In this document: positions 45,015 through 53,161 of the stretch, piece after piece
Layout: each line of letters opens with the position of its first letter
Numbering within the stretch: position 1 is the stretch's first letter
Assembly (NCBI RefSeq): GCF_918698245.1
Contig: NZ_CAKKMS010000003.1
Location: forward strand, 682,001-746,000
Origin: Pedobacter sp. Bi126
GTDB lineage: Bacteria > Bacteroidota > Bacteroidia > Sphingobacteriales > Sphingobacteriaceae
Length of the DNA: 64,000 nt
Reading direction: 5' to 3'
Notes under the pieces: generated by a model
What the model was told of the DNA's origin: nothing
Databases searched by the model: none
Seen by the model: the letters and a program-made list of their open reading frames with translations, nothing else
Made by a program: the position numbers and the translations under genes

Positions 45015-45596
45015 TTATAAACCATTTCCCTTTGCTTTCATTTGTTCGTCGTATAAATCCACATCTATAAAGCAATATCTATCTCCGATGTAGACAATTC
45101 GATTGCTCTGTTCAGAATGGCCATACACATATCGTATTAAGGAAACCCTTTCTCCATTAATATCATACTTTTTCTTTAAACCATCGACTTCATCCCCACC
45201 GGAAAGCGTGCGTTCATTCCACTCACCATATTCCTTGCTAATCTTTACGGCAACTTCAGAAGATACAAACATCTCTTTATCTCCGCTAATTAAGTAAACG
45301 TTGATTTCTAGTAGCCTATCTTTATAGAATACTAATCTGATTTGTCTAAGGGGGTAATCAAAGATTCTGTATTTCTCGATATCCTTTACACTCCAATTCT
45401 GAAATTCTGGATCAGCTAGTCCTTTAAGCTTTTGAAGCGATGCTATCGCCTTAATCTCTTTTATATTAGATCCTAAGATAAACTTATTGAACCCTCGTTT
45501 GGTATCGATCTTCTGTTGTGCATTGGCAAGAGTTGTAAGTATTAGCAACATTACCACGAAACCTAGTTTATTGGTAATTCTTTTAATGATGATCAT
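45015..45596 (-). CDS. Secreted hypothetical protein
   Basis: 193 aa from the ATG at 45596, two bases after the stop of the preceding small gene; a TTG two codons earlier is less likely. The signal peptide (about 1-27) ends at LANAQ, so the mature part is periplasmic. The rest is rich in charged residues (GFNKFILGSNIKEIKAI, RQIRLVFYKDRLLEINVYL) and resembles small Bacteroidota beta-rich secreted proteins of unknown function. Middle gene of a three-gene unit. Confidence 0.68.
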   Translation of the reverse strand: MIIIKRITNKLGFVVMLLILTTLANAQQKIDTKRGFNKFILGSNIKEIKAIASLQKLKGLADPEFQNWSVKDIEKYRIFDYPLRQIRLVFYKDRLLEINVYLISGDKEMFVSSEVAVKISKEYGEWNERTLSGGDEVDGLKKKYDINGERVSLIRYVYGHSEQSNRIVYIGDRYCFIDVDLYDEQMKAKGNGL

Positions 45597-45598
45597 AA

Positions 45599-45784
45599 TC
45601 AATCATTTGTATTATATGCAAATATTCCCCAGATAGCAGCTATTACAGATATAACAGCGAAAATAGTTCGACAGGTTACCGACCACTCATCTATTTCAGG
45701 ATTCCACTGTGTAAACGAGCAGATTAAATAGATGATGAATGTTGGTACTAACCAAAGTAGGAACGAGAATACTCCTTTAGACAT
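45599..45784 (-). CDS. Small two-helix membrane protein
   Basis: 61 aa with two hydrophobic helices (about residues 5-24, FSFLLWLVPTFIIYLICSF, and about 38-56, TIFAVISVIAAIWGIFAY). It is short, basic-poor and without a known family. It stands first in the cassette 45784-44412 and its stop lies 2 nt before the next ATG. A membrane-acting effector or accessory peptide is possible, but no homologue is recognised. Confidence 0.6.
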   Translation of the reverse strand: MSKGVFSFLLWLVPTFIIYLICSFTQWNPEIDEWSVTCRTIFAVISVIAAIWGIFAYNTND

Positions 45785-45855
45785 AATTTAGATTTTAATC
45801 CGATTGTCCCTAATCGATCTTTAAATACAATAAGCGCAGGACTGTAACCTTACTC

Positions 45856-45976
45856 TGTCTAAAGAGGCACCTAGGAGAGCCCACACAACAGAGAGATCAC
45901 GCCCCACGCTTATTGCATGGAGCGTTATTCTAACTGCTCTCGTTGTGTTTAGAAATTTCCTAGGTTTCCTTAGACA
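45856..45976. ncRNA. Long nested hairpin, candidate structured RNA
   Basis: Four stems are nested in register: TGTCTAA/TTAGACA (45856-45862 with 45970-45976), ACCTAGGA/TCCTAGGT (45869-45876 with 45958-45965), CACAACaGAGAG/CTCTCGTTGTG (45884-45895 with 45937-45947, one bulge) and ACGCT/AGCGT (45906-45910 with 45921-45925). About 31 pairs span 121 bp with no ORF. It lies in front of the membrane/secreted cassette, so it could be its leader or an independent RNA. The strand is undetermined, and a MITE-like repeat is another reading. Confidence 0.5.
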
Positions 45977-46071
45977 AGAACTTTTAGTTAACGCTTATAT
46001 CTTAATTATTATTAAACTGGTATATCTATACTTTCGATTTTAATGTTTGATGTAAAGATAATAAGCAGAAT

Positions 46072-46094
46072 TAAATAAAGCGCATTACTGCGCT
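46072..46094 (-). terminator. Hairpin terminator after the 171-aa gene
   Basis: On the minus strand AGCGC AGTAAT GCGCT (46079-46094) is followed by TTATTTAA. It lies just past the stop at 46101. Confidence 0.5.
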
Positions 46095-46100
46095 CTATTT

Positions 46101-46616
46101 TTATGATTCCAGTTTGTCGACCGTTGCAATTGAAACGTAGTTGTTCTCACCTTCTGCAACTCTCCTGTAAAAGAAGTTGTGGTGCTGATCAGCTTCTCGG
46201 AAGTTTACCCTTAATGCATATTCAATCCCTGTTGTATTGTCATTTGATTGGGTAATTTCATATGCTTTACGAAGGAAAATATTAGTTAAACCTGATCCAA
46301 AGCGTTCTAAAGCTTCACCACCAAGGTCTATAAAGATGTATGATTTGCCCTCTTTGCTGTTTGATAAGGTAATGTTCCAGAAGTAATTTAAGTGTTCGCT
46401 GATCATATTGCTTTTGTATTCGTTCTTTACATGATCAACAGTGGCATACGTCCTGTATTTAGTTAAATCGAACTTTCGTAATTGTTCTGTAGCTGCATCA
46501 ACAATTAAGTTATATGCCTTTTGAACTTCTGTGTTTACTAAAACTTGTTGTTCGTTTATAACAACAAATTGTGTCTGTGTCGGTACTGCCTTTGCAGTTC
46601 TTGCTTTTGCTTGCAT
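46101..46616 (-). CDS. Island hypothetical protein, 171 aa
   Basis: No recognised family. A basic N-terminus with alternating Ala/Lys (MQAKARTAKAVPTQTQ) is followed by an alpha/beta body (EVQKAYNLIVDAATEQLRKFDL about 31-52, IFIDLGGEALERFGSGL about 94-110, HHNFFYRRVAEGENNYV near the end). The basic tail could contact nucleic acid. Stands alone between two non-coding stretches with its own hairpin terminator. Possibly related to element replication or maintenance, since the helicase-like gene is its upstream neighbour; that is inference from position. Confidence 0.6.
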   Translation of the reverse strand: MQAKARTAKAVPTQTQFVVINEQQVLVNTEVQKAYNLIVDAATEQLRKFDLTKYRTYATVDHVKNEYKSNMISEHLNYFWNITLSNSKEGKSYIFIDLGGEALERFGSGLTNIFLRKAYEITQSNDNTTGIEYALRVNFREADQHHNFFYRRVAEGENNYVSIATVDKLES

Positions 46617-47181
46617 TTTAATAGAATTTTAAATGTGAAACTTGGGTTAAATGAAAAATGCCTCCAATTGGAAGCATTCACGTTAAATTGGTATATATAG
46701 AAATACACCGCCTTTTGGGACGATGTATTGTAGTTTTATTGGTAATGAATGGTTAGGCTGTGTAACTGGGATTGATCGATTTTAGGGTATTAAAAGCTTG
46801 TTAAATTGCACTTGTCGAGGTTGGTTAACTGTATGAATTTCGATTTGATGACTTTTGACTTTAGTCTTTTAAATTTAAAAGTCAGTGTTTCAGACAGCCT
46901 CTCTGTTTAATTCTCAGACGGAATTTTAATGGTTAGAAGCTAGAAATCGTTTTAAATCCCCCTGACATAAAAGCGGGGGTATGAAGTATTATAACCTTCG
47001 CGTTTGAAGCACACAGGTCAATTTTAAAGTCATTGCCAAAATATAAAAATAAAAATTTGAAATTGGTGCTGTAATGGCCTTTACTGGCTTTAAACGCCAA
47101 TGGCATAAATTCATACTCAAACCCTCTTATTATATATAAAAGGTAGAATGATAATATAAATTTATGCCAAAGGGTTTATGG
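46617..47181. other. 565-bp non-coding gap between two island genes
   Basis: I see no gene. A G/C hairpin CCCCC...GGGGG lies at 46958-46979. On the minus strand it is followed by ATTTAAAACG, so it may slow transcription leaving the helicase gene, but the U-tract is poor. The rest is AT-rich and would hold the promoter of the 171-aa gene. Confidence 0.4.
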
Positions 47182-48987
47182 TCAGGAAGCTTGTTTTAAA
47201 GTATATCTAGTGCTAATAATCTGGTATGCCAGCTGTCTTTTACCCTGGTCATTATCCACTTTGCATTCTTTAAGGTTGAATATCTGCAATTCATCTAAAT
47301 CAGTAGCTTTAGCACTCTTTACTTTCCCTGTTTTACCAAGTATGCTGTACTGTTCGTAAAGCTGTTGGAGCTTGTTTTTGATGTATTTCCTAGAATATCG
47401 AACGCCTATTTGGAATTCATCAATCAGTGCTATTATTAGTTTTGTTTCAGCATTCTTATTGCTATGCTCTATAAGTTTTTGTTTCATTAAATCATCATGG
47501 AATTCAGTATTAATAAGTATCTGTTTGTCTAAAATATCTATTGCCTGCATTAACAGTTTGTATTTGCCCTCTAGACTGTTGAAGGCTTTCTTCGCATTGC
47601 CATATTTATAAAGGCTTGGGTCGGCTCTATACTCCATAATCAATTCATAGACAGCTTTGTTAATCTCATTCTTTGGTTTATTCTTGGTTTCTAAAGTTTC
47701 TAAATCCCAGATTACCATTTCAGCTTCATAGCGTGATTCTTGCCAGCAATGTTTAATAGTGTCAATATTGTTGTAGGTGCTTCTGGTGTAATTATCGTAT
47801 AAAACTTGGTTAGACTTCATATGGTCATATATTGCAATTGATTCATTTACTAATGATGCAAAGGGTTTGATTAAGTCTAATATCCCCTGAGATATCTGCT
47901 TATCGTCATTTGAAGCAGCTTTTGCATAATTGTTGTAGTGGGTTATCTGTTGGTTTGCCTCCCATTCAGTTTCTTCTCGAACTTTAGCAAAAGACTTATT
48001 ATATCGTTTATTACGATTAAAACTGTTTGTAATATGGTAAGTGTTGATTGGCTTAACATTCCTTAGCCTTCCCATGCATTGTACCCCTTTTATTCCAATA
48101 TTCATAAGGCTATGCTTAACTTTAACGTCAGTTACAAATATCATCGTCGTATTAGCATCATCTAGCATATCCCATCCTTCAACATAACGGCAGCTGTAAA
48201 AGTTATACTTTGCATACTGCCCAGCAATTGGTCTATCAAGAATTCTGTTGCCATATTCATGAAGATTAATCTGGTTTCGTTCAGAATCAACACAGTAAAT
48301 GTTAAAATCAGTAATTCCGCTCGCACGGATGATGTTACCAATAGCCGTAACCGTGTTAAAGAAAACATGGACATTGCCTTTAAAGCACCATTCATTTAAG
48401 ATGGTACAAAGTATATCCTGTGGCTTGTTACCATATATAATCTGAATTTTGCCTGCGGTTTCTTTATAAATCATCTTATACCTCTGCATCTTCAATATTC
48501 TAGGGTCAGTGTAAGGAAAAGGTGTTGCAGAGCCCATAGCTTTGTACTTAAAATTAAAGAAGAAATCAAAGGGTCTTAAAATGCCTTCTCTAAAGCTTTC
48601 ACTTGCAAAGCAATGTGATTCATCTAGCAAGCAAAAGAACTCGTCATATAGAACCTGCTCCATCTTCGCTTTTCTAGCTGCTGTAATTAATAACGGGAAG
48701 CTCTCGGGTGTTATTAAAATCTTCTTCTTTGGCGTATCATTCAATAAAAATTCTTTTAAACTATGCCCCTCTCCTGTGTAAATGGCATGGACATTAATCT
48801 TCTCAGCAATACAATACGCTTTTTTGTCGGCTATTGTATTAACTTGTGGGTTTACTATAATACTGTGACGATCTGCTTCTAGTTCTGCTGTCGTCAAACC
48901 GTTACCGGTTGCTGTTTTATCTATGTTACTGTTGTTCGGTATTAAACCGTTAAGGAAAACGCTCTTGATTCTGTCGCCTTCATTCAT
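47182..48987 (-). CDS. Degenerate SF2 helicase-like protein of mobile islands
   Basis: About 601 aa from the ATG at 48987; a TTG 16 codons upstream is less likely. SF2-like motifs appear in order: NIDKTATGNGLTTAEL (about 22-37) in place of Walker A, CLLDESHCF (DExH, about 118-126), MGSATPFPY (motif III) and GVQCMGRLRNVKP (motif VI). Motif I lacks the usual GKT/S triplet, having GLTT instead, so ATP handling may differ. I recall similar K-T-x-x-G-x-G-x-T-T proteins in Bacteroidota integrative elements. A replication or excision role is inferred. Confidence 0.65.
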   Translation of the reverse strand: MNEGDRIKSVFLNGLIPNNSNIDKTATGNGLTTAELEADRHSIIVNPQVNTIADKKAYCIAEKINVHAIYTGEGHSLKEFLLNDTPKKKILITPESFPLLITAARKAKMEQVLYDEFFCLLDESHCFASESFREGILRPFDFFFNFKYKAMGSATPFPYTDPRILKMQRYKMIYKETAGKIQIIYGNKPQDILCTILNEWCFKGNVHVFFNTVTAIGNIIRASGITDFNIYCVDSERNQINLHEYGNRILDRPIAGQYAKYNFYSCRYVEGWDMLDDANTTMIFVTDVKVKHSLMNIGIKGVQCMGRLRNVKPINTYHITNSFNRNKRYNKSFAKVREETEWEANQQITHYNNYAKAASNDDKQISQGILDLIKPFASLVNESIAIYDHMKSNQVLYDNYTRSTYNNIDTIKHCWQESRYEAEMVIWDLETLETKNKPKNEINKAVYELIMEYRADPSLYKYGNAKKAFNSLEGKYKLLMQAIDILDKQILINTEFHDDLMKQKLIEHSNKNAETKLIIALIDEFQIGVRYSRKYIKNKLQQLYEQYSILGKTGKVKSAKATDLDELQIFNLKECKVDNDQGKRQLAYQIISTRYTLKQAS

Positions 48988-49621
48988 TTTAATTTCAATT
49001 GTGGTAGTCACTGTTAAAGCATAATTATTTATCAAATTTGGATCTGATCATTGCTAAACATCTGGTAAGGCTCGGAGGATCTTGATTAAGCTCGCCAATT
49101 TTATGACATGGTAATGCAAATAAAAGGCCCGAAGGAAGTGGGCCCGTTATTATGAGATTTGATATTTAGCTTGCTTATAACTGATTGGTACAAAGATCGG
49201 GATTTTTAGTAAGCGTTTCAAATTCGTGGTATAAAATATTATAAGGCATTCCTGCTCACTTCCTGATCATTTGTATATCGGGGACGAACAAAAAAATTAA
49301 ACTGTCAGTCAGTTTGATCTTTAAAAACTAATTTCTAATTTTGCTTCAGCTAAAAAGAATTGACGACGGCAATATCGATTTAGTAGTTACCGAGGAAATA
49401 ACTTTAACACCATTGGTTGTTAAGGTAAAGGACAGGGACGAAAATTGATCTGGCTGGTAAGTCAGCACCTTTATAAGATCAATTACAGCATAACAATTAG
49501 ATTAAGCGGATCCTAGCTTATGACCATGTTAGCCCTAGGGCTAAAAACAACATGATAGTCGACATTATTCGGCTGTACCTTCGCTTATAGTAAGTTTAGG
49601 TGTTAAACTAATTGGAAACAA
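48988..49621. other. Non-coding gap with a gene remnant and a palindrome
   Basis: The gap contains the palindrome AAACTG TCAGT CAGTTT at 49299-49315 and an open stretch at 49341-49448 (35 codons from TTG) reading LKRIDDGNIDLVVTEE and then LTPLVVKVKDRDEN. It looks like a decayed gene piece or small ORF. A weak -7-like TACCTTCG sits near 49576, upstream of the 187-aa gene. This divergent space probably carries promoters for both directions. Confidence 0.4.
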
Positions 49622-50185
49622 ATGGAAAATTTAAACAACGACCACTATGGTCAGGTTGTCTCGTCAGACAACATAAGTAACAGTTATAATGTTGCTGTCA
49701 TATCATCTGTTGAAGATGCACTTGTCGCAGCTAAACCGAATAAAAGAATTATTCAGTCCAAAGCAGACCTAAGCGATGCGGCTCGCAATCGAAGATGGGC
49801 GCTTTTACCATATTACAAAGATGAATATATCTTCCCAATCCTAAATAATCTCGAGCAATACAAACTTAATACGTGGAAGCAGGTAATGGCTAAAGTTGAA
49901 TTCATTCACGAAGGGAAGCATGATACCGACTATTTCAATGCAATTGCATCTCAAATTGTAGTAGGAAAGGTAAGCCTTACAGAAGATATTGTACCCTTTA
50001 TAATTGGATTAAGAAGAAGCCTGAAGCTTCCGGCCTATATCGGAAATATCGAAAAGTCTTGCATTGCTGACTTCTTGCAAATGCACATGGCAGAGATTGT
50101 CTATTCATCACATCAGGATAGCAAAGGTCAGCAACAAATTGATGGCTATTTGCCAATCATAAGCTTATTAGATCAGAATAACTAA
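49622..50185 (+). CDS. Island hypothetical protein, 187 aa
   Basis: No recognised family. Soluble and mainly helical: a flexible Asn/Ser-rich N-terminus (about 1-25), then RRWALLPYYKDEYIFPILNNLEQYKLNTWKQVMAKVEFI (about 58-96) and VPFIIGLRRSLKLPAYIG (about 133-150). It starts at the ATG at 49622, preceded by AATTGGAAACAA. It is followed after 49 bp by a coiled-coil gene on the same strand. Its place next to the attachment end, opposite the integrase, fits an accessory such as an excision or regulatory factor, but no helix-turn-helix is clear. Confidence 0.6.
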   Translation: MENLNNDHYGQVVSSDNISNSYNVAVISSVEDALVAAKPNKRIIQSKADLSDAARNRRWALLPYYKDEYIFPILNNLEQYKLNTWKQVMAKVEFIHEGKHDTDYFNAIASQIVVGKVSLTEDIVPFIIGLRRSLKLPAYIGNIEKSCIADFLQMHMAEIVYSSHQDSKGQQQIDGYLPIISLLDQNN

Positions 50186-50234
50186 TTATCTATGTTCAGT
50201 GCCCGTCGCATTGAACATAATTAAAATTATTTTA

Positions 50235-50591
50235 ATGGATAGAACAATAGAAAAACTGCTTTTATTGGCTAATCAGCAGAACTGGGTTATATCATCAATG
50301 GATGATTTGTTAATCTTTGAACACGAAATGTTAAGCAGTGGTGTTATTTACGATTGTCCAACTGTCGATGATTTAGAATATAAACTTTACTTAATACAAA
50401 AAGAAAATGATGATCTGAATAATAAGATCAATGAACTTAATTCAATTGAGGGTGTTTTAAAAAGAATACTTAATGGTGTCGAGCGTTTAACTGATAGATT
50501 ACCGAAGCCGATAAGTAGTTATAAAGATAAGCGAGCAAAACAAAAAGCAATTGCCAAAGATCAGGTTAATAGGAAATTATGTGTTGATTAA
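50235..50591 (+). CDS. Coiled-coil hypothetical protein at the island's right end
   Basis: 118 aa from the ATG at 50235; a GTG/ATG reading 12 codons earlier is not supported by its poor codon use. A leucine-rich N-terminus (MDRTIEKLLLLANQQNW) is followed by a coiled coil (about 60-90, LYLIQKENDDLNNKINELNSIEGVLKRIL) and a strongly basic tail (YKDKRAKQKAIAKDQVNRK). The basic end suggests nucleic acid or membrane contact. It is the last gene before the right att repeat. Function unknown. Confidence 0.58.
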   Translation: MDRTIEKLLLLANQQNWVISSMDDLLIFEHEMLSSGVIYDCPTVDDLEYKLYLIQKENDDLNNKINELNSIEGVLKRILNGVERLTDRLPKPISSYKDKRAKQKAIAKDQVNRKLCVD

Positions 50592-50603
50592 TTAAATATT
50601 CCT

Positions 50604-50611
50604 TATCTTTG
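50604..50611 (+). promoter_or_regulatory. Outward-facing -7 box at the island's right end
   Basis: TATCTTTG matches TAnnTTTG, with GTTG 17 nt upstream as a -33 candidate. It points out of the island toward the zinc-ribbon gene 145 nt away, which lost its nif3-linked transcription on insertion. Confidence 0.5.
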
Positions 50612-50663
50612 CAGACTTTAACAGAGACAAAAGCGTGTTGGCGAATACGACAAAGTTATACAA

Positions 50664-50686
50664 AGTGTCCTTAAATGTGTCCTTTT
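50664..50686. repeat. Tandem GTGTCC motifs near attR (possible integrase arm sites)
   Basis: AGTGTCC and ATGTGTCC separated by TTAA, ending in TTTT. It is a near copy of 34930-34954 in the same orientation and lies 50 bp inside attR. Confidence 0.5.
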
Positions 50687-50736
50687 TAAAGTTAGTTCAT
50701 TCGTAACAGATTGAAAGTTAGTTTAATACACTTATA

Positions 50737-50755
50737 CCCATAAATTACTTGTTTT
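50737..50755. repeat. Right attachment repeat (attR core)
   Basis: CCCATAAATTACTTGTTTT, identical to 34846-34864. The zinc-ribbon gene ATG begins 1 base after it. Confidence 0.9.
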
Positions 50756-50756
50756 A

Positions 50757-51500
50757 ATGGAACAAACCGTAGAACAAAAGCTAAAGGCTTTATACGAATT
50801 ACAAAATATCCACACAAAAATTGATAAGATCCGCCAGGTACGTGGTGAATTACCAATGGAAGTTGCCGATCTTGAGGATGACGTTTTAGGATTAGAAACT
50901 AGAATTTCAAAAATCAAAGGCGAACTTGATGATCTTGAGGATTCAATCGTAACCCGTAAAAATACAATTAAAGATGCGCAAGCTGCCATCAAAAGATACG
51001 ATACTCAATTAAAAGAAGTTAAAAACAACCGTGAATACGATGCTTTAACGAAAGAAATTGAGATTCAAGGTTTAGATATTCAGGTTTCTGAAAAGAAAAT
51101 TAAAGAACACGGTTTCGAAATCACTTCTAAAACTGAAATCTACGAAGCTGCTAAAGCTGAGTTAGATGGCAGAAAGAAAGATTTAGAAGTTAAAAAAGGC
51201 GAGCTTGATGTAATTACTGCTGAAACTGAAAAAGAAGAGCAAGATTTACAAAAGAAAGCTGATAAAGCCGAGCCTCAAATTGAGGAGCGTTTATTGGTTG
51301 CCTATAAACGTTTACGCAAAAATGCTGTAAATGGTTTAGCTGTAGTAACAATCGACCGCGATTCTTGCTCAGGTTGTTTTAACCAGATTCCTCCTCAACG
51401 TCAGTTAGATATCCGCCAACGTAAAAAAATTATCGTTTGCGAACACTGCGGGCGTATTTTGGTTGATGAAGCTTTAACGCATGAAGTAGCAGAAGCTTAG
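50757..51500 (+). CDS. C4-type zinc ribbon protein (CT398-like)
   Basis: 247 aa. A long coiled coil (about 5-170) is followed by a C-terminal zinc ribbon with two Cys pairs: SCSGCFNQIPPQ (about 201-212) and VCEHCGRILV (about 226-235). Proteins of this build (DUF164/CT398) are structural or nucleic-acid/flagellar-export-like in other phyla; the role in Bacteroidota is unknown. In the uninterrupted chromosome the nif3 stop would overlap this ATG (TAATG). The island now separates the pair by 15.9 kb. Confidence 0.88.
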   Translation: MEQTVEQKLKALYELQNIHTKIDKIRQVRGELPMEVADLEDDVLGLETRISKIKGELDDLEDSIVTRKNTIKDAQAAIKRYDTQLKEVKNNREYDALTKEIEIQGLDIQVSEKKIKEHGFEITSKTEIYEAAKAELDGRKKDLEVKKGELDVITAETEKEEQDLQKKADKAEPQIEERLLVAYKRLRKNAVNGLAVVTIDRDSCSGCFNQIPPQRQLDIRQRKKIIVCEHCGRILVDEALTHEVAEA

Positions 51501-51521
51501 TCCGCATCATAAAATTATTAG

Positions 51522-51551
51522 AACGTCCCGATTTAATCGGGACGTTTTTTG
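51522..51551 (+). terminator. Rho-independent terminator of the zinc-ribbon gene
   Basis: AACGTCCCGAT (51522-51532) pairs with ATCGGGACGTT (51536-51546), followed by TTTTTG. Perfect 11-bp stem with a 3-nt loop. Confidence 0.9.
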
Positions 51552-51673
51552 TTTAGACCTATTTTCTGGCGTTTACACAAAACAAGAATATGATTTTAGC
51601 GTTTAATGTAGATATTTGTTTAAATGTGAACTACTGTTGCTATAGCACAGAATCAAACTGAAATATATCCCGA

Positions 51674-53161
51674 ATGACTAAAATCTTCCCTGTTTTTGTA
51701 TTTTCTGCTCTTCTCCTGCTTCCAGCGTCTTTATTTGCAAATTTCGATTTTAACAACAATTGCTTAAATGCCTATAAAAGTATATTCGAACTTAAGTTAG
51801 GCAATGCAAGAGCTTATATCTCTACTGAAAAAAAGCAGCATCCCAATAATTCCATTATTCCGCTTTTAGAAAACTATGTAGATTATTTTACGGTTTTAAC
51901 TTCAGAGAGCAAAGCTGATTTTGATCGCTTAAAAGGCAATAAATCTACACGGTTAGATCAGATTAGTGATGATGATAAAAGTTCCCCGTACTACCTGTAT
52001 GCACAGGCAGAAATTAATTTGCAATGGGCACTGATCCGTGGTCGTTTTGGTGAATATTTTAATGCTGCAATGGAGGTTAAAAAGGCTAACAGCCTTTTGC
52101 AGGAGAACAATAAGAAGTTCCCAAATTTTCACCTTAACCTTAAAGGTTTGGGTTTGATTAACGCGGTTTTGGGTAATCTTCCGGATGGAGCTTTAAAAAC
52201 AGCGCTGTCTACTTTTGGAATAAAAGGGAACCTCCAGAACGGATTAAATATGTTCGAAAAACTGGCCGATAATCTACCGAAATCTTCCTACGAGCCTTTT
52301 TACGAAGAAGTGGTGTTTTATTATGCCTATGTATTAACAGATGTGGCGCATAGCCCACAGGCCTATGCAAAAACAATAAAATATACCGAACGGATTGCCG
52401 ATACCAGTTTATTAAAAAGTTATTTGCAGAGTTATGTATGCATCAAAAACGGGCATAGTGAAGAAGCTATCGTCATTTTGGCCAAGCGACCTGAAGGAGG
52501 CGTGTATCAACCTTTTCCTTATTTAGATTATCTGGAAGGCATTGCGCACCTGAATAAACTGGATCTTAATTCAGGAACCTATTTTAACCGCTTTTTGCAG
52601 GCAACCAAGGGCGTGAATTTTGTGAAGGACGCTTACCTTCATTTGGGCTGGATCTCTCTTCTGAAGGGAGATAAAGCGGCTTACGCAGCATTTGCAGCCA
52701 AGGCAGTTAAAAACGGATATACCTACATGGAAAAAGACAAACAGGCGAAAGCCGAAGCTACTTCAGGAACGCCAACAATTGATCTGTTAAAAGCCCGGTT
52801 ACTGTTTGATGGTGGTTATTTGAACAAGGCCTTACAGATCCTTGATGATAAGAAAGTAAAGGATTACACCAACGATAAGGACAGAACAGAATTCAATTAC
52901 CGATTAGGTAGAATTTATGATGATTTAGGGAAAGACGATCAAGCATTAACAGCTTATCAGGAGACAATTAATGAGGGCAAAAACCTGAAATATTATTTTG
53001 CTGCCAACGCTGCAGTGCAGATGGGTAAGGTTTACGAAAGACGGAAAAATAATGCGAAAGCAAAAGAGGCTTTCAATACAGCCATTGCCATGAAAAATCA
53101 TGAATTTGAAAGCAGTATTGAAAGCCAGGCCAGGGCCGGATTAAAACGGTTAGCGAATTAG
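51674..53161 (+). CDS. Secreted tetratricopeptide-repeat protein
   Basis: 495 aa. The signal peptide (about 1-22, LLLPASLFA) targets it to the periplasm. The body is helical, with TPR-like units toward the C-terminus: YRLGRIYDDLGKDDQALTAYQETI (about 409-432) and AVQMGKVYERRKNNAKAKEAFNTAI (about 445-469) are the clearest. TPR proteins act as protein-binding scaffolds; the partner is unknown. Its stop codon overlaps by 4 nt the stop of the convergent KAS III-like gene. Confidence 0.82.
   Translation: MTKIFPVFVFSALLLLPASLFANFDFNNNCLNAYKSIFELKLGNARAYISTEKKQHPNNSIIPLLENYVDYFTVLTSESKADFDRLKGNKSTRLDQISDDDKSSPYYLYAQAEINLQWALIRGRFGEYFNAAMEVKKANSLLQENNKKFPNFHLNLKGLGLINAVLGNLPDGALKTALSTFGIKGNLQNGLNMFEKLADNLPKSSYEPFYEEVVFYYAYVLTDVAHSPQAYAKTIKYTERIADTSLLKSYLQSYVCIKNGHSEEAIVILAKRPEGGVYQPFPYLDYLEGIAHLNKLDLNSGTYFNRFLQATKGVNFVKDAYLHLGWISLLKGDKAAYAAFAAKAVKNGYTYMEKDKQAKAEATSGTPTIDLLKARLLFDGGYLNKALQILDDKKVKDYTNDKDRTEFNYRLGRIYDDLGKDDQALTAYQETINEGKNLKYYFAANAAVQMGKVYERRKNNAKAKEAFNTAIAMKNHEFESSIESQARAGLKRLAN

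Larger units (their letters stand above)
34846..50755. mobile_element. Integrative genomic island, about 15.9 kb
   Basis: Bounded by identical 19-bp repeats with a tyrosine recombinase gene just inside the left end, the usual layout of an integrated element. Genes inside look accessory (RadC, DUF488 cassette, HEPN, AlbA_2, IS110, degenerate helicase), while both flanks are housekeeping. Rejoining the flanks recreates a nif3 TAA overlapping the ATG of the zinc-ribbon gene (TAATG). No relaxase, type IV coupling protein, capsid or terminase was recognised, so mobilisation would need help or a factor I cannot identify. A satellite-like or defence island is inferred. Confidence 0.9.

Noticed and set aside
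46958..46979. Efficient terminator of the helicase-like gene
   Set aside because: It is over 200 nt past the stop and the following sequence (ATTTAAAACG) is a poor U-tract.
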